Source: JAWXCB01 sp034440455
GTDB lineage: Bacteria; Bacteroidota; Bacteroidia; Chitinophagales; CAIOSU01
Direction: 5' to 3'
Assembly (NCBI GenBank): GCA_034440455.1
Contig: JAWXCB010000026.1
Span: 1-43,974, forward strand
Length of the DNA: 43,974 bases
This document shows positions 15,556 to 25,079 of the stretch, piece after piece (the stretch's first letter is position 1; every line of letters begins with the position of its first letter). The notes below the pieces were generated by a model that was not told the origin of the DNA, searched no databases, and worked only from the letters and a program-made list of their open reading frames with translations. Position numbers and translations under genes: made by a program.

Positions 15556-16538
15556 TGTATCAGGTAAAGAGATATACTACGGAGTATAAATTAAAGTGGA
15601 ATGAATTTCTTCAAAAGGCGAAGAACGGCTCGTTCCTTTTTAATAGAGATTTCATGGATTATCATGCCGACCGCTTTCAGGATTATTCGCTCCTGATATG
15701 TGACGGAGAGCATTTAGCCGGGATAATACCCGCAAACATTTCGGGCAACCAGATTATCAGTCATCAAGGGCTAACGTATGGAGGTTTGGTTGTGGAGCAG
15801 CAAATAAAACTGAACGCCTTTCTGAAAATATTTTCAGCCGCTTTAAAATATTTGTCCGAGAATAAAATAGAACTTCTTTTCTTAAAGACTTTACCGCAGA
15901 TTTATACCGAGGTTCCATCTGATGAAGTTGAATGGGCGTTGTTTATTTTAAAGGCAAAGTTGCATGTGCGGAATACAACGCTATCAATTGATCAGAACGC
16001 CCGTTTACTTTATCAGGAGCGCAGAAGAAGAAGCATTAAAAAGGCGCAAAAAATTTCAACTTCAATTCTTGGCGGGCAGGTAGCATATAAGCATTTTTGG
16101 GAGGAGGTATTGGTTCCAAACATGCTTGAAAAGCATGGATTAAAACCGATTCATACATTAGAAGAAATTGAATTGCTCGCATCCCGATTTCCTGATAATA
16201 TAAAGCAATACAACATTTACATTGGCGATACGATTATGGCGGGATGCACGATGTTTTTGAATAAAACAGTCGCGCATGCGCAATATATTTCAGGCTCCTT
16301 TGAAGGAAGAAGCAACGGATGCCTTGATTTGCTTTTCGATTTTTTGATTGACGCTGAGTTTAAAAACTATCGCTATTTTGATTTTGGCACATGCAATGAA
16401 GATCACGGATTAACGATCAATCACGGACTTTTAGATTGGAAAGAAGGCTTTGGAGCGCGGGCAATTTCACAAGACCTCTACCAAATTGAAACGGCTAATT
16501 ACCCATTATTAGAGCAAAAAATTAAACCGAATGAGTAG
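15555..16538 (+). CDS. FemAB/GNAT-like acyltransferase
   Basis: The 327-residue protein resembles the double-GNAT FemAB-like family. The N-terminal half contains WNEFLQKAKNGSFLFNRDFM and SHQGLTYGGLVV. The C-terminal half has IYIGDTIMAGCTMFLNKTVA, AQYISGSFEGRSNGCLDLLF and YFDFGTCNEDHGLTINHGLL, which recall the LGxxxS/FKxxFG-type region of these proteins. It likely acylates or aminoacylates the sugar made by neighbouring enzymes. The acyl donor cannot be deduced. It overlaps the aminotransferase gene by eight bases. Confidence 0.72.
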   Translation: MYQVKRYTTEYKLKWNEFLQKAKNGSFLFNRDFMDYHADRFQDYSLLICDGEHLAGIIPANISGNQIISHQGLTYGGLVVEQQIKLNAFLKIFSAALKYLSENKIELLFLKTLPQIYTEVPSDEVEWALFILKAKLHVRNTTLSIDQNARLLYQERRRRSIKKAQKISTSILGGQVAYKHFWEEVLVPNMLEKHGLKPIHTLEEIELLASRFPDNIKQYNIYIGDTIMAGCTMFLNKTVAHAQYISGSFEGRSNGCLDLLFDFLIDAEFKNYRYFDFGTCNEDHGLTINHGLLDWKEGFGARAISQDLYQIETANYPLLEQKIKPNE

Positions 16539-17637
16539 CATTCCGTTCGTAAGTTTTTTGCCGATGCATGCTGCCATAAAAGCAGAGATGCAAAGCGCCT
16601 TTGATGGGGTTTATGATAGTAACTTCTATATCCTCGGCAAGGAAGTTGAGAAATTTGAAAAAAGCTATGCGAAGTTCAACCAAGTTTCAAATTGCATCGG
16701 AGTCAGCAATGGATTAGATGCGCTCCACTTATCACTGAAAGCATTGGGAATTGGAAAAGGCGATGAGGTTATTGTTCCGGCAAACACATATATCGCAACC
16801 CTGTTGGCGGTATCTTATGTTGGCGCCACACCCGTTTTAGTGGAGCCGGACTTAACAACATACAATATCAGTCCTCAGCATATTGAAGCGGCTATAACGC
16901 TACAAACAAAAGCGATTATGCCGGTGCATCTCTATGGGCAGGCATGTGAAATGGATGCTGTGATGGAGATTGCAAAAAAGCATGGTCTTTATGTTGTAGA
17001 AGACAACGCGCAAGCACAAGGCGCAGCTTACAAGGGAAAGCTTACCGGAAGTTGGGGAAGCTGCAACGGAACAAGTTTTTATCCCGGAAAAAATTTGGGG
17101 GCATTGGGCGATGCAGGCGCTGTTACCACCAATGATGCGACTCTCGCGCAGAAAATAAAAATGCTGCGTAATTACGGCTCTGAAATAAAATACCGCCATG
17201 AAGTGATTGGCTACAATATGCGATTAGATGAATTGCAGGCAGCTTTTCTCTCGGTGAAGTTGAAATATTTAAATGAGTGGACACAGCAGCGACAGGAAAT
17301 TGCGCGCTGGTATTTTGAAGCATTATCGGAAGTAAAGGATTTGACTTTACCTTCAATCCATCAGGATTCTACTCACGTTTATCACTTATTTGTAATTCGC
17401 ACTCAACAGAGGGATATGTTGCAAAAACATTTGTCTGAAAATAAAATCGGCACCCTGATTCATTATCCTATTCCGCCTCATTTGCAGTATGCTTTTAAAT
17501 CATTAGGCTTTAATAAAGGTGATTTTCCGATTGCAGAGGAATTGGCTGCTACTTGCCTGAGTTTGCCTTTGTGGCCCGGAATGACAAAAAAAATGGTTAG
17601 TGAAGTTGCCGGTTGCATCCGTCAGATAATTCAATAA
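16531..17637 (+). CDS. DegT/DnrJ/EryC1/StrS sugar aminotransferase (FdtB/QdtB type)
   Basis: The 368-residue protein has the full family layout: NYCIGVSNGLDAL-like cofactor loop (SNCIGVSNGLDAL), DEVIVPANTYIATLLAV, D158 in VVEDNAQAQG, and the PLP lysine K187 in SFYPGKNLGALGDAGAVTTN. MLRNYGSEIKY and GYNMRLDELQAAFLSVKL follow. It uses glutamate and PLP to aminate a keto sugar. With FdtA-type ketoisomerases in the same operon, the 3-keto-6-deoxyhexose is the expected substrate, giving a 3-amino-3,6-dideoxyhexose nucleotide. Confidence 0.9.
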   Translation: MSSIPFVSFLPMHAAIKAEMQSAFDGVYDSNFYILGKEVEKFEKSYAKFNQVSNCIGVSNGLDALHLSLKALGIGKGDEVIVPANTYIATLLAVSYVGATPVLVEPDLTTYNISPQHIEAAITLQTKAIMPVHLYGQACEMDAVMEIAKKHGLYVVEDNAQAQGAAYKGKLTGSWGSCNGTSFYPGKNLGALGDAGAVTTNDATLAQKIKMLRNYGSEIKYRHEVIGYNMRLDELQAAFLSVKLKYLNEWTQQRQEIARWYFEALSEVKDLTLPSIHQDSTHVYHLFVIRTQQRDMLQKHLSENKIGTLIHYPIPPHLQYAFKSLGFNKGDFPIAEELAATCLSLPLWPGMTKKMVSEVAGCIRQIIQ

Positions 17638-17654
17638 ATGAATAAAGCGGACAC

Positions 17655-18575
17655 GTGAAACTCAGTATTGTCTTAGTTACCTATAATCACGAAAAGTACA
17701 TCAGACAATGCATAGAGAGCATTCTTAACCAGCAATTTAACTTTGAATGGGAGTTGATAATTGCGTATGATCGCTCAACAGACAACACACTTTCTATTGC
17801 CGAAGAATACAGAGATAGAATCAAAAATTTCTCAATCAATGTGCAGGAAAAAAATGTTGGAGCAACCAGAAATTGCTCAAGCGGGATGGTCCGGGCAAAG
17901 GGAGAACTTGTTGCCGTTATAGATGGAGATGATTACAATGCAGATTCATGCAAGTATGTAAAGCAAGTTGCAGTTTTTGATAGCAATCCCGATGTTACAT
18001 TCTGCTTTGCGAACGGTTATCGCTACTTTGAAGATTCAGGCGTTACAGAGCCATTCTACAAAGTTGCCTCACACATCCCTCAAAAATTTGATTTGGAATA
18101 TTTTTATCATCATAATATTCCTACAAATCCTACCTCATTTATGTTTAGGAAATCCTGCCTCCCGCAGCCATTTCCGGATTTTTACTATAAATATTATCAG
18201 GGCGATTGGATGCTTGTTTCTTTTTGCGGATTAAAAGGGAATCTGTTTTTTCTGAATGAAAAATTGGCGTGTTACAGAATTCATTCTAAAAGTATTCTCC
18301 AAAGCACAAAAATGATTAACGCATTAATTTTTGGAAAAGAACTGGGCAGGGATATGAACAAGTATCTAAACTACAAGTATGACCGGTTTCTCGGCAACGA
18401 TAGTTGGTACAACGAACACTTAGTGTATGAATACTTGAAACAAAAGGAATATGCAAAAGCATTTGTTTCAACAATGAAATACTTATCGGGCAGAAACAGT
18501 CCGGGGCTTTCGAAGCTGCGTTACTTTCTTGCTACTTTGTACAATATTCAATTCCGACAATCTGGTCAAAAATAG
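17655..18575 (+). CDS. GT2 family glycosyltransferase
   Basis: The 306-residue protein from a GTG start has the GT-A fold. It shows KLSIVLVTYNHEKYIRQCIE at the N-terminus, a variant IIAYDRSTDNT where most members have an acidic pair, NVGATRNCSSGMVRAKGELV, and the metal-binding AVIDGDDY. It would transfer one sugar from a nucleotide donor to the growing glycan at the inner membrane. It is the only glycosyltransferase in this cluster. Spacing to the aminotransferase gene is 17 bases. Confidence 0.85.
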   Translation: MKLSIVLVTYNHEKYIRQCIESILNQQFNFEWELIIAYDRSTDNTLSIAEEYRDRIKNFSINVQEKNVGATRNCSSGMVRAKGELVAVIDGDDYNADSCKYVKQVAVFDSNPDVTFCFANGYRYFEDSGVTEPFYKVASHIPQKFDLEYFYHHNIPTNPTSFMFRKSCLPQPFPDFYYKYYQGDWMLVSFCGLKGNLFFLNEKLACYRIHSKSILQSTKMINALIFGKELGRDMNKYLNYKYDRFLGNDSWYNEHLVYEYLKQKEYAKAFVSTMKYLSGRNSPGLSKLRYFLATLYNIQFRQSGQK

Positions 18576-18791
18576 GTGGTGAATTATAGTTCAAAGCCAA
18601 TTCAGAGAAGTGTTTTGAAAATGTATTTTGAAGCTCTTTTAGATTTTGATCTAATATCTTATTGGGACTGTGGTGACCGGAAGGTAATAAAATTGGTCAG
18701 TGAGCCAAAATATAAATCGGCTGTTCACTTATTACTTAATGCTTACAACTTAGAACTTTCAACTTTCAAAAGCGAAAATCTCTATCTTTAG
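18576..18791 (+). CDS. uncertain 71-residue reading frame
   Basis: A GTG immediately after the glycosyltransferase stop opens a 71-codon frame containing KMYFEALLDFDLISYWDCGD and KLVSEPKYKSAVHLLLNAYN. I recognise no family. The last 20 codons run through AACTTTCAACTTTC-type sequence common in Bacteroidota intergenic DNA, which argues against it. It may be a remnant or chance. Confidence 0.22.
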   Translation: MVNYSSKPIQRSVLKMYFEALLDFDLISYWDCGDRKVIKLVSEPKYKSAVHLLLNAYNLELSTFKSENLYL

Positions 18792-18817
18792 TTTGCCTTT
18801 TTTAAAATCACTGCGTT

Positions 18818-21800
18818 ATGCAAAAGCAATTGTATCCCCTTTTTGTGCTTGCTGCGTTCATGCTGTTTGTTGCGGGCGGGCGTTCGCAGCGACAGGCTGC
18901 GGTAGGTCCTGGCATTGGCAACCTCACGTATCAGCAGAGTGAATTGTTTAAGCCCATTGGCGTGTTCAATGCGCAAAATGGCGCGCCTTTGGGACATGGG
19001 CACGTCACCACGCACAAGGGCTACGTGGTGATGATTCTTGCAAATGATTCGGGCAACAAGGGCGGAGGCTTTGCTTTTTTTGATATGAGCGACCCGCGGA
19101 ATCCGCAGTTGGTGAATTCAAAAATTGATTCTGTTACTGAAGGTATTCGTGAAGGGCACGGCTATGGCTACACGAAGATGAACGGGCGCGATTACGTGGC
19201 GTTGCAAAGCGTGGAAGGTTATCAAATATGGGACTGGACGGATGTGATGAATCCCCTGCTTGTTGCCGATGAGGATTTGCCGGGCGTGATTGAAGATGAC
19301 TATGCGCTGGGCGCGTGGTGGATTCACTGGCAAGCTCCTTACATCTACTTAGGCGCTTCGAGCAACGGCTTGTTTATTATTGACGCTTCTAATCCTCTCG
19401 CGCCCGTCACTGCGAAACATCTGCCGCCCCCGCAGACAGGCGGTTTCCGCATCGGTCCTCTTTTTGCGATTGGGAATCTATTGGTGCTCACCTCGATGGA
19501 TGCCATCGGCATGTCAACGATGGATATCAGCGACCCGGTGAATCCCACGCTGATTGACAACTTCAGCGACCTCTACCTCTTATATAGCTCAATGATGAAC
19601 GGCAATTATATCATTGGCGCGGGGGCTGACAGGCGCGTGCATTTGTTTGATATTTCCGACCCTGCGAATATTAATCATGTAAGCTCATCTGATTTTGTGA
19701 GCGGGGGTGGTGGTTATGCGAATTATCAGGATGGATTTATTCATGCGGGCATGTCGGAAGATTATTACAAGTTCGATATGACGAATCCGAATGACATTAC
19801 TATAGTAGGCTCGGGTAATTCAAACATCCCCAACAGCGATTATGATTTTGCATCGGTGCTGGGAAATCTTGCAGTCATCTCAAACGACCACGGCACGGGC
19901 AGCGGAGTGCTGGTGCATCAAACGCAGCCTGATTTAACGCCACCAATCGTGACGCGCGTTATCCCCGCGCCTGATGCAACCAATCTTGCAGTGACCTCAC
20001 GTATTGGAATTACGATGAGTGATTTAATTGATTTTGAAACGGTGAATGAGCAAACATTTATTGTGCGTCCGCTCGGAGGGCAGGCAGTAGAGGGAATTTA
20101 CAGTCATCAATTTGCCATCATCAACTTCAGTCCTTCTCTTCCGCTTGATTTAAATACAACGTATGAAGTGGTGCTTCCCGTAGGCGGCATGAAAGATGTG
20201 ATGGGAAATGCGGTGGCGCAGCCGTTCACAAGCCGCTTCACTACGGGCAGTTCGTTCAGTCAATTCTTTTGCAGCCTCACGGAAGCGCCCTTCGTAGAAT
20301 TGGGTTTGGCTTCTACATTCAATGCAGAAACATTTAATGGAACGGGAACAGTTACTTATACATGGAACTATGGCGATGGTGTAACGAGTGCGGCTTCAAA
20401 CAATCCGTTTACTTCGCATGTCTATCAAAATGCGGGCAGATACACAGTTATCGTCACTGTGCATGATGGCGCATCGCAAAGCTCATGCACGATTCAGCAT
20501 ACTGTCTATGCTGCCGTGACAACAACGAAACCCGCGCAGGCGTCAACAATTCTTTTGGATAAAACAGGTGAATATCTTTTTAATGTAAATCCTGATAATC
20601 ACTCCATCGGAAAAATTAATGCGCGCACATTGGAATTTGTAAAAGAAATAAATGTGGGGGAAAAGCCCGTATCGCTTGCGCAGGATGCCAATGAAAATAT
20701 TTGGATGACGCTGAAAGAGGAAGCAGCCGTGCACGTGTATGATAAAGCGTTGAATGCAGAAGTTGCCACTTATGAATTGCCTCACGGCTCCATGCCATCG
20801 GCAATTGTCTTCAGCCCGGATAAAAGCGCAGCGTATGTGAGCCTCTATGCAATGGGCGAAGTGGTGAAGCTGAATGTAAATGACGGAAGCATTGCTGCAA
20901 GGATGCAAGTGGGTTCATTTCCAAAAGGACTTGCCGTGTCACGCGACAATAATGACTTGTATGTTACACGCTTTATCACCGTGGGCGACAGCGCGGAGGT
21001 GATTCAATTGAAAGCGCAAACGCTGGAGATAGTGAAACGCATCAAGCTCGGTCCTGATTTCACAGCCGATTCAGAATTTGGCGGAAAGGGGAAACCTAAT
21101 TATCTGAATTCAATCACTCTTACTCCCGATGGAAGGTATGCGCTAGTACCCGCGAAGAAAGACAACATCTTTCGCGGCTTGCAGCGCGATGGCAACAAGT
21201 TGAATTTTGAAAACACGGTGCGTCCGCTCGTGAGCAAGATTGATTTGCTTTCGGGCGAAGAAAACGTAGAAGCGCGTATTGATATTAATAATGGTGATGT
21301 TCCCACTTTTGTTATCACATCAAAGTATGGCAACTTGCTCTTTGTCGCGCTGCAAGGAAACGACAGGGTTGATGTGTTCGATGCGTACAGTGGTTCGTTC
21401 CTCACCAGCATCATGCAGGCAGGCATCGCCCCGCAGGGCTTGACATTGAGCCGCACGGGAGATACGCTCTTTGTCCATAGCTTTCTCTCGCGCACCGTCA
21501 GCGCGTTTAATATCAATCAAATTGTAAATCAAACTTCTTCGGAAGTGGTGAAGATTAAAGAAATTTCCACCATCGAAACTGAAACGATGGATGCGATTAT
21601 TTTAAAAGGAAAAAAGATTTTTCACAACGCGCAAAACTTAAGAATGTCAAAGGATGCGTACATGAGTTGCGCCACCTGCCACCATGATGGCGAGCATGAC
21701 GGGCAAGTATTTGACCTCACACAATTGGGCGAAGGTTTGCGCAACACCATTCCGCTGAATGGCAGGGCAGCAACGAAGCACGGCAACGTGCATTGGACAG

Positions 21801-22891
21801 GCAACTTCGATGAGCTGCAAGATTTCGAAGGACAAATCCGCGAATTATCTGGAGGCAAAGGGTTTATGAATGATGCTGATTTTCATTGGGGCACACATGA
21901 CTTCGCTCTTGGTGATAAGAAGGAAGGTTTGTCAGATGATTTGGATGCGCTCGCAGCTTATGTCGCTTCGCTTGGTAAATTCGGAGCAAGCCCCTATCGT
22001 GCTGAAGACAGAACATTGACTGATGCGGGTGAGCGGGGCAAACAAATCTTCGCGCAGCTCGAATGTGGCTTGTGCCACGCGGGCAATGATTTCACCGACA
22101 GCGAAGCGGGACTTTTCCACGACATCGGAACGATTGATTCCTTCACAGGAACGCGCCTCAAAAAACCTATTCTCGGCTTCGACATCCCCACGCTGAAAGG
22201 CTTGTGGCTCAGCGAACCGTATTTACATGATGGCTCCGCAAACACTTTGCACGAAGCCTTAACCGCGACTGATGGAACGCTGCATCATGCAGACGTAAAC
22301 CAACTCACGCAACAACAACTCGATGATTTGGTCGCTTATCTCTTGCAGATTGATGATGACGAAACAGGCAACACTCCTTTTGTTGATTTGCAATTAGTAA
22401 GCCCCGAAAAATTCGCAGTACTGCAAGCAGGTAAAAAGTTTGAAATAAAACTGAAAACCGATTTGCAGCAAATCACCGACATCCGCTACTACGTTGATGG
22501 CAGTGAAATCGCAAGCACAACAAATAAAGACGAAACAATCAAATACTCATTTCCCGTTGCGGGCAATTACAACATCCAGGCGAAAGTCTATCACCACAAC
22601 GGCAAGCTCGCATCCGTGACGGCAGATAATTCTGTTACTGTATTAAATGATGATTGCGACATTGAGTTTACTTATTCTCCGAATCCGGTAGCAAACGAAC
22701 TGCGCATTTCACTTGACGGCATTCACAACTCCCGCCTCAGAATCTTTGATGCAAAAGGAACTTTGTTCTTCGATGAATTCATCCAAGGCTCAAGTAGAAT
22801 GCTCGACCTTTCGGTGTTGCAACGCGGAGTTTATTTATTAACTATCGAAAAAGACAGCTGTAGAGTGACGAAGCGGGTAGTGAGGATGTGA
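18818..22891 (+). CDS. secreted multidomain beta-propeller/di-haem cytochrome c protein
   Basis: The 1357-residue protein has a signal peptide (1-24). Domains follow in order: LVIVD-type propeller repeats (about 45-365, with repeated ISDP.NP motifs), a Big_5 Ig-like domain (~371-475, opening PPIVTRVIPAPDATNLAV), and a PKD domain (~480-565, YTWNYGDG). A YVTN-type propeller (~575-907) comes next, then a cytochrome module (~927-1180) with haem sites C951-ATC-H955 and C1083-GLC-H1087, and a type A T9SS sorting signal (~1283-1357, YSPNPVANELRIS). The two-haem part resembles MauG/cytochrome-c-peroxidase folds (GEGLRNTIPLNGRAATKHGN). It likely performs redox chemistry outside the cell. The substrate is unknown. 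Confidence 0.85.
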   Translation: MQKQLYPLFVLAAFMLFVAGGRSQRQAAVGPGIGNLTYQQSELFKPIGVFNAQNGAPLGHGHVTTHKGYVVMILANDSGNKGGGFAFFDMSDPRNPQLVNSKIDSVTEGIREGHGYGYTKMNGRDYVALQSVEGYQIWDWTDVMNPLLVADEDLPGVIEDDYALGAWWIHWQAPYIYLGASSNGLFIIDASNPLAPVTAKHLPPPQTGGFRIGPLFAIGNLLVLTSMDAIGMSTMDISDPVNPTLIDNFSDLYLLYSSMMNGNYIIGAGADRRVHLFDISDPANINHVSSSDFVSGGGGYANYQDGFIHAGMSEDYYKFDMTNPNDITIVGSGNSNIPNSDYDFASVLGNLAVISNDHGTGSGVLVHQTQPDLTPPIVTRVIPAPDATNLAVTSRIGITMSDLIDFETVNEQTFIVRPLGGQAVEGIYSHQFAIINFSPSLPLDLNTTYEVVLPVGGMKDVMGNAVAQPFTSRFTTGSSFSQFFCSLTEAPFVELGLASTFNAETFNGTGTVTYTWNYGDGVTSAASNNPFTSHVYQNAGRYTVIVTVHDGASQSSCTIQHTVYAAVTTTKPAQASTILLDKTGEYLFNVNPDNHSIGKINARTLEFVKEINVGEKPVSLAQDANENIWMTLKEEAAVHVYDKALNAEVATYELPHGSMPSAIVFSPDKSAAYVSLYAMGEVVKLNVNDGSIAARMQVGSFPKGLAVSRDNNDLYVTRFITVGDSAEVIQLKAQTLEIVKRIKLGPDFTADSEFGGKGKPNYLNSITLTPDGRYALVPAKKDNIFRGLQRDGNKLNFENTVRPLVSKIDLLSGEENVEARIDINNGDVPTFVITSKYGNLLFVALQGNDRVDVFDAYSGSFLTSIMQAGIAPQGLTLSRTGDTLFVHSFLSRTVSAFNINQIVNQTSSEVVKIKEISTIETETMDAIILKGKKIFHNAQNLRMSKDAYMSCATCHHDGEHDGQVFDLTQLGEGLRNTIPLNGRAATKHGNVHWTGNFDELQDFEGQIRELSGGKGFMNDADFHWGTHDFALGDKKEGLSDDLDALAAYVASLGKFGASPYRAEDRTLTDAGERGKQIFAQLECGLCHAGNDFTDSEAGLFHDIGTIDSFTGTRLKKPILGFDIPTLKGLWLSEPYLHDGSANTLHEALTATDGTLHHADVNQLTQQQLDDLVAYLLQIDDDETGNTPFVDLQLVSPEKFAVLQAGKKFEIKLKTDLQQITDIRYYVDGSEIASTTNKDETIKYSFPVAGNYNIQAKVYHHNGKLASVTADNSVTVLNDDCDIEFTYSPNPVANELRISLDGIHNSRLRIFDAKGTLFFDEFIQGSSRMLDLSVLQRGVYLLTIEKDSCRVTKRVVRM

Positions 22892-22921
22892 TTATTGCTT
22901 GATGAAGCATTAAAAGAAAAA

Positions 22922-23563
22922 ATGAAAGTTTCTACTGCAATAATTTTTGCAATTATCTTTTTCTCAGCGTCAGCTCAGGTTTGTAACACCATAGGTAGTG
23001 AGATTATTAATTGCACCGATTCAGAAGGAAGAAAACAAGGCTATTGGAAGCTGACGAGAAAAGTAATTGATTTAAGATGGCATTCCGGTTTGGGAAGCAA
23101 AGAAGGCTGTCGTTACGGTGAAAGCGCACATTATCTCCCTGTTGCCGAAGGGAATTATAAGAACGATATGAAAATTGGGGAATGGAATTAGTATAGTGAC
23201 AATGACCATTCAATTCATGTAGAGAAAAAAGTAATCTACAAGGAAAATGGGAGTATTGAAAAGGTGACCACCAGAGAAAGCCAAGTGTTTTACTTTGAAG
23301 ATGGCAGCACTAAAGAAGAGAATTACATTGATGAATATGTGATTGAAGTAAATGCTGATTCCTCAATAGTTGCAGGCTATGTTTTTCACATGACTGACAG
23401 CATCAAGATAGATTGCAAAGAATTTGTTTGCAGCTTCACTCTTTCAAACGGATTACCATGCATGTCATTCTCTTTCGAAGAATTTTTTAGATTAGAATAT
23501 GAACTTCTGAGAGTTAAGTCGGGCTTATATAATTATGATTTTAAAAAACTGCAAGCAAATTAA
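22922..23563 (+). pseudogene. secreted MORN-like protein interrupted by in-frame TAG
   Basis: From the ATG at 22922 the frame encodes a signal peptide (MKVSTAIIFAIIFFSASAQ), then SEGRKQGYWKLTRKVI and EGNYKNDMKIGEWN, the wording of MORN/YwqK-type repeats. It stops at TAG 23189-23191. The same frame continues with YSDNDHSIHVEKKVIYKENG, SIEKVTTRESQVFYFEDG and STKEENYIDEY to a stop at 23563, without another break. One base change in an AAG/CAG/GAG codon explains the stop. Intact, it would have 212 or 213 residues. The TTG at 22895 upstream was rejected as start, since it would put nine extra residues before the signal peptide. Confidence 0.72.
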
Positions 23564-23587
23564 CGTGGCTTCCTTACTTAAGGACTT

Positions 23588-24487
23588 TTAAAACCCCAAT
23601 TCCTCCAGCGCCTCCTGCATCAAATCCGGTCTGTCAGTCATCACGCCATCTGCGCCTTTTTGAATCAGCGCCTTCATGTCGTCTTTGTCATTAATTGTCC
23701 AGTAATGAATCGCAACATTGTGACGGTGAGCCGCGCTGATAATGATATCGGAGGTTAAATCAATACCGATCATCTCCTGCGGAAATGCGAGAACATCAGC
23801 CCGTATGGTAAGCATGGTATCGGGATTAGCGCGGACGGCAAGCACGAAACTTAAGCCATCACCGAGGGATGCGCCCGTGAACACGCCATCGGTATTGATG
23901 CTGTGGAAATAATCCATCACATCATCGGAAAAAGAAAATGCAGCAACCTTCTCCTGCATAGTATATTGATGAAGAAGCGCTATCAATTTGTCGGCAGCAA
24001 GCAAACCTGCTGCTCCGCCATCTTTTATTTCTATCACCATTAACTCCTCCCCATGCTGCGCTAAAATATCTTCAAGCTTTGGAATGCGCACAGGATTGGC
24101 TCTGTATGGATACGAGCCATTTGATGCCTGAAAGTTGTAGCCGAAGTTGAAGGCTTGCAATTCATCAAAGGTGTAGTCAATCACATTGCCGATGGTGTCG
24201 CAGGTCCGGTCAATCGTTTCATCATGAATGGTTACAAGAATGCTGTCTTTCGTGAGATGCACGTCCATTTCCAATACATCAACTTCAAGCAGTGCAGCGC
24301 TGTCAAACGCGAAAAGAGTGTTTTCAGGATAAAGATTTCTGCCTCCGCGGTGCGCCACATTTTGCGTTGCACTTCCGGCTTCAATCAGAAATGGATTTTT
24401 ATTTTCAGGTTCTTGCTCTTCATCCTTACATGATGAAAAAAGCAGAGCCGCACACGGCAGCAGGAGAAAAAAAATTTTCATGCGCAT
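23588..24487 (-). CDS. glycerophosphodiester phosphodiesterase lipoprotein
   Basis: The 299-residue protein starts MRMKIFFLLLPCAALLFSSC, so it is a lipoprotein with Cys20 or nearby as the lipidated residue. The catalytic TIM-barrel motifs of GDPD are complete: HRGGRNLYPENTLFAFDSA, LEMDVHLTKDSILVTIHDET and GADGVMTDRPDLMQEAL. It hydrolyses glycerophosphodiesters to an alcohol and glycerol-3-phosphate in the periplasm. A shorter start at 24481 is possible and would not change the lipobox. It is followed on the same strand by no close gene. Confidence 0.9.
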   Translation of the reverse strand: MRMKIFFLLLPCAALLFSSCKDEEQEPENKNPFLIEAGSATQNVAHRGGRNLYPENTLFAFDSAALLEVDVLEMDVHLTKDSILVTIHDETIDRTCDTIGNVIDYTFDELQAFNFGYNFQASNGSYPYRANPVRIPKLEDILAQHGEELMVIEIKDGGAAGLLAADKLIALLHQYTMQEKVAAFSFSDDVMDYFHSINTDGVFTGASLGDGLSFVLAVRANPDTMLTIRADVLAFPQEMIGIDLTSDIIISAAHRHNVAIHYWTINDKDDMKALIQKGADGVMTDRPDLMQEALEELGF

Positions 24488-24520
24488 GTCAATCAACTTT
24501 CAAAATGAAAGAAAACCGAA

Positions 24521-24799
24521 TTACATCGGCAGCGGAGCGCCTACTGCAATGTCGCAGCGGTGACCCGGCTCGCCATGAGGCGGATTCAACTTTGCATCGC
24601 CTGAAGGTGTTCCCAAAGTTGGAGGGGCTACTTCAATCTGCACAGGATCAGCAGTGGGCGCTACTTCTGTGGGTGTTTCCACAGGGGTAACTGTAGTGGC
24701 ATTTGTGTCAGTGGTTGATTCTGTGGCTGTTTCGCTGCTGTTGCAGCCGATGACGAATAAGGATAAAACAGCGACAAGAGCGAAGAATAAATTTTTCAT
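24521..24799 (-). CDS. small lipoprotein with conserved HGEPGHRCDIAVGAPL tail
   Basis: The 92-residue protein has a lipobox (LFVIGC, Cys19), a Thr/Glu/Pro-rich disordered spacer, and a C-terminal motif LNPPHGEPGHRCDIAVGAPL. I recall similar tails in other Bacteroidota small lipoproteins, always close to the C-terminus, but know no function. The motif's two histidines and one cysteine could bind a metal or haem, which is inference. It lies 33 bases upstream of the GDPD start on the same strand and may be co-transcribed. Confidence 0.7.
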   Translation of the reverse strand: MKNLFFALVAVLSLFVIGCNSSETATESTTDTNATTVTPVETPTEVAPTADPVQIEVAPPTLGTPSGDAKLNPPHGEPGHRCDIAVGAPLPM

Positions 24800-25079
24800 G
24801 TTGAATAGTTAATGAAGGTGGATAAGAGAATAAAAGTAGTCAAAATTCTTTTTAGGAGAAGTTCCTGAAGCAAATATCCAGTTCAATTCAAATTCGCGTA
24901 CGTTTTCAGCAGGCTGTAAAGGTGTTCCTTTTCGTTGGTGGGGGAAAAAATCATAGATAAGTGCGAGGTTAATCGTGCAGAGGAATGTTTGCCAATTGAA
25001 GCAAGCCTTCGTCCTGAGGTTTGAAGTTTAAAATTAACGCGCTTCAAACTTCAAACTATAAACTTTAATCTTGCAACCG
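24800..25079. other. non-coding gap with possible coding debris
   Basis: No gene is called in these 280 bases between the divergent small lipoprotein and the carbamoyltransferase. A minus-strand frame ending in MIFSPTNEKEHLYSLLKTY (about 24889-24960) reads like protein but is only some 23 codons from its ATG, and I do not recognise it. The end holds an inverted repeat at 25019-25056. Confidence 0.35.
25019..25056. repeat. AAACTTCAAAC-type inverted repeat, copy 1
   Basis: GTTTGAAGTTT at 25019-25029 pairs with AAACTTCAAAC at 25046-25056 around a 16-base loop. A related arrangement occurs at 37891-37974. Such A/T-rich inverted repeats are dispersed in intergenic DNA here. It lies just before the carbamoyltransferase start, so it could affect its expression. 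Confidence 0.5.

Noticed and set aside
5062..23191. Stop-codon reassignment as an explanation for the three interrupted genes
   Set aside because: The three internal stops are TAA, TGA and TAG, while many normal genes end in each of these codons.
24889..24960. Short minus-strand frame with MIFSPTNEKEHLY
   Set aside because: It is only about 23 codons from its ATG, has no known family and no neighbour context, so it was not called as a gene.
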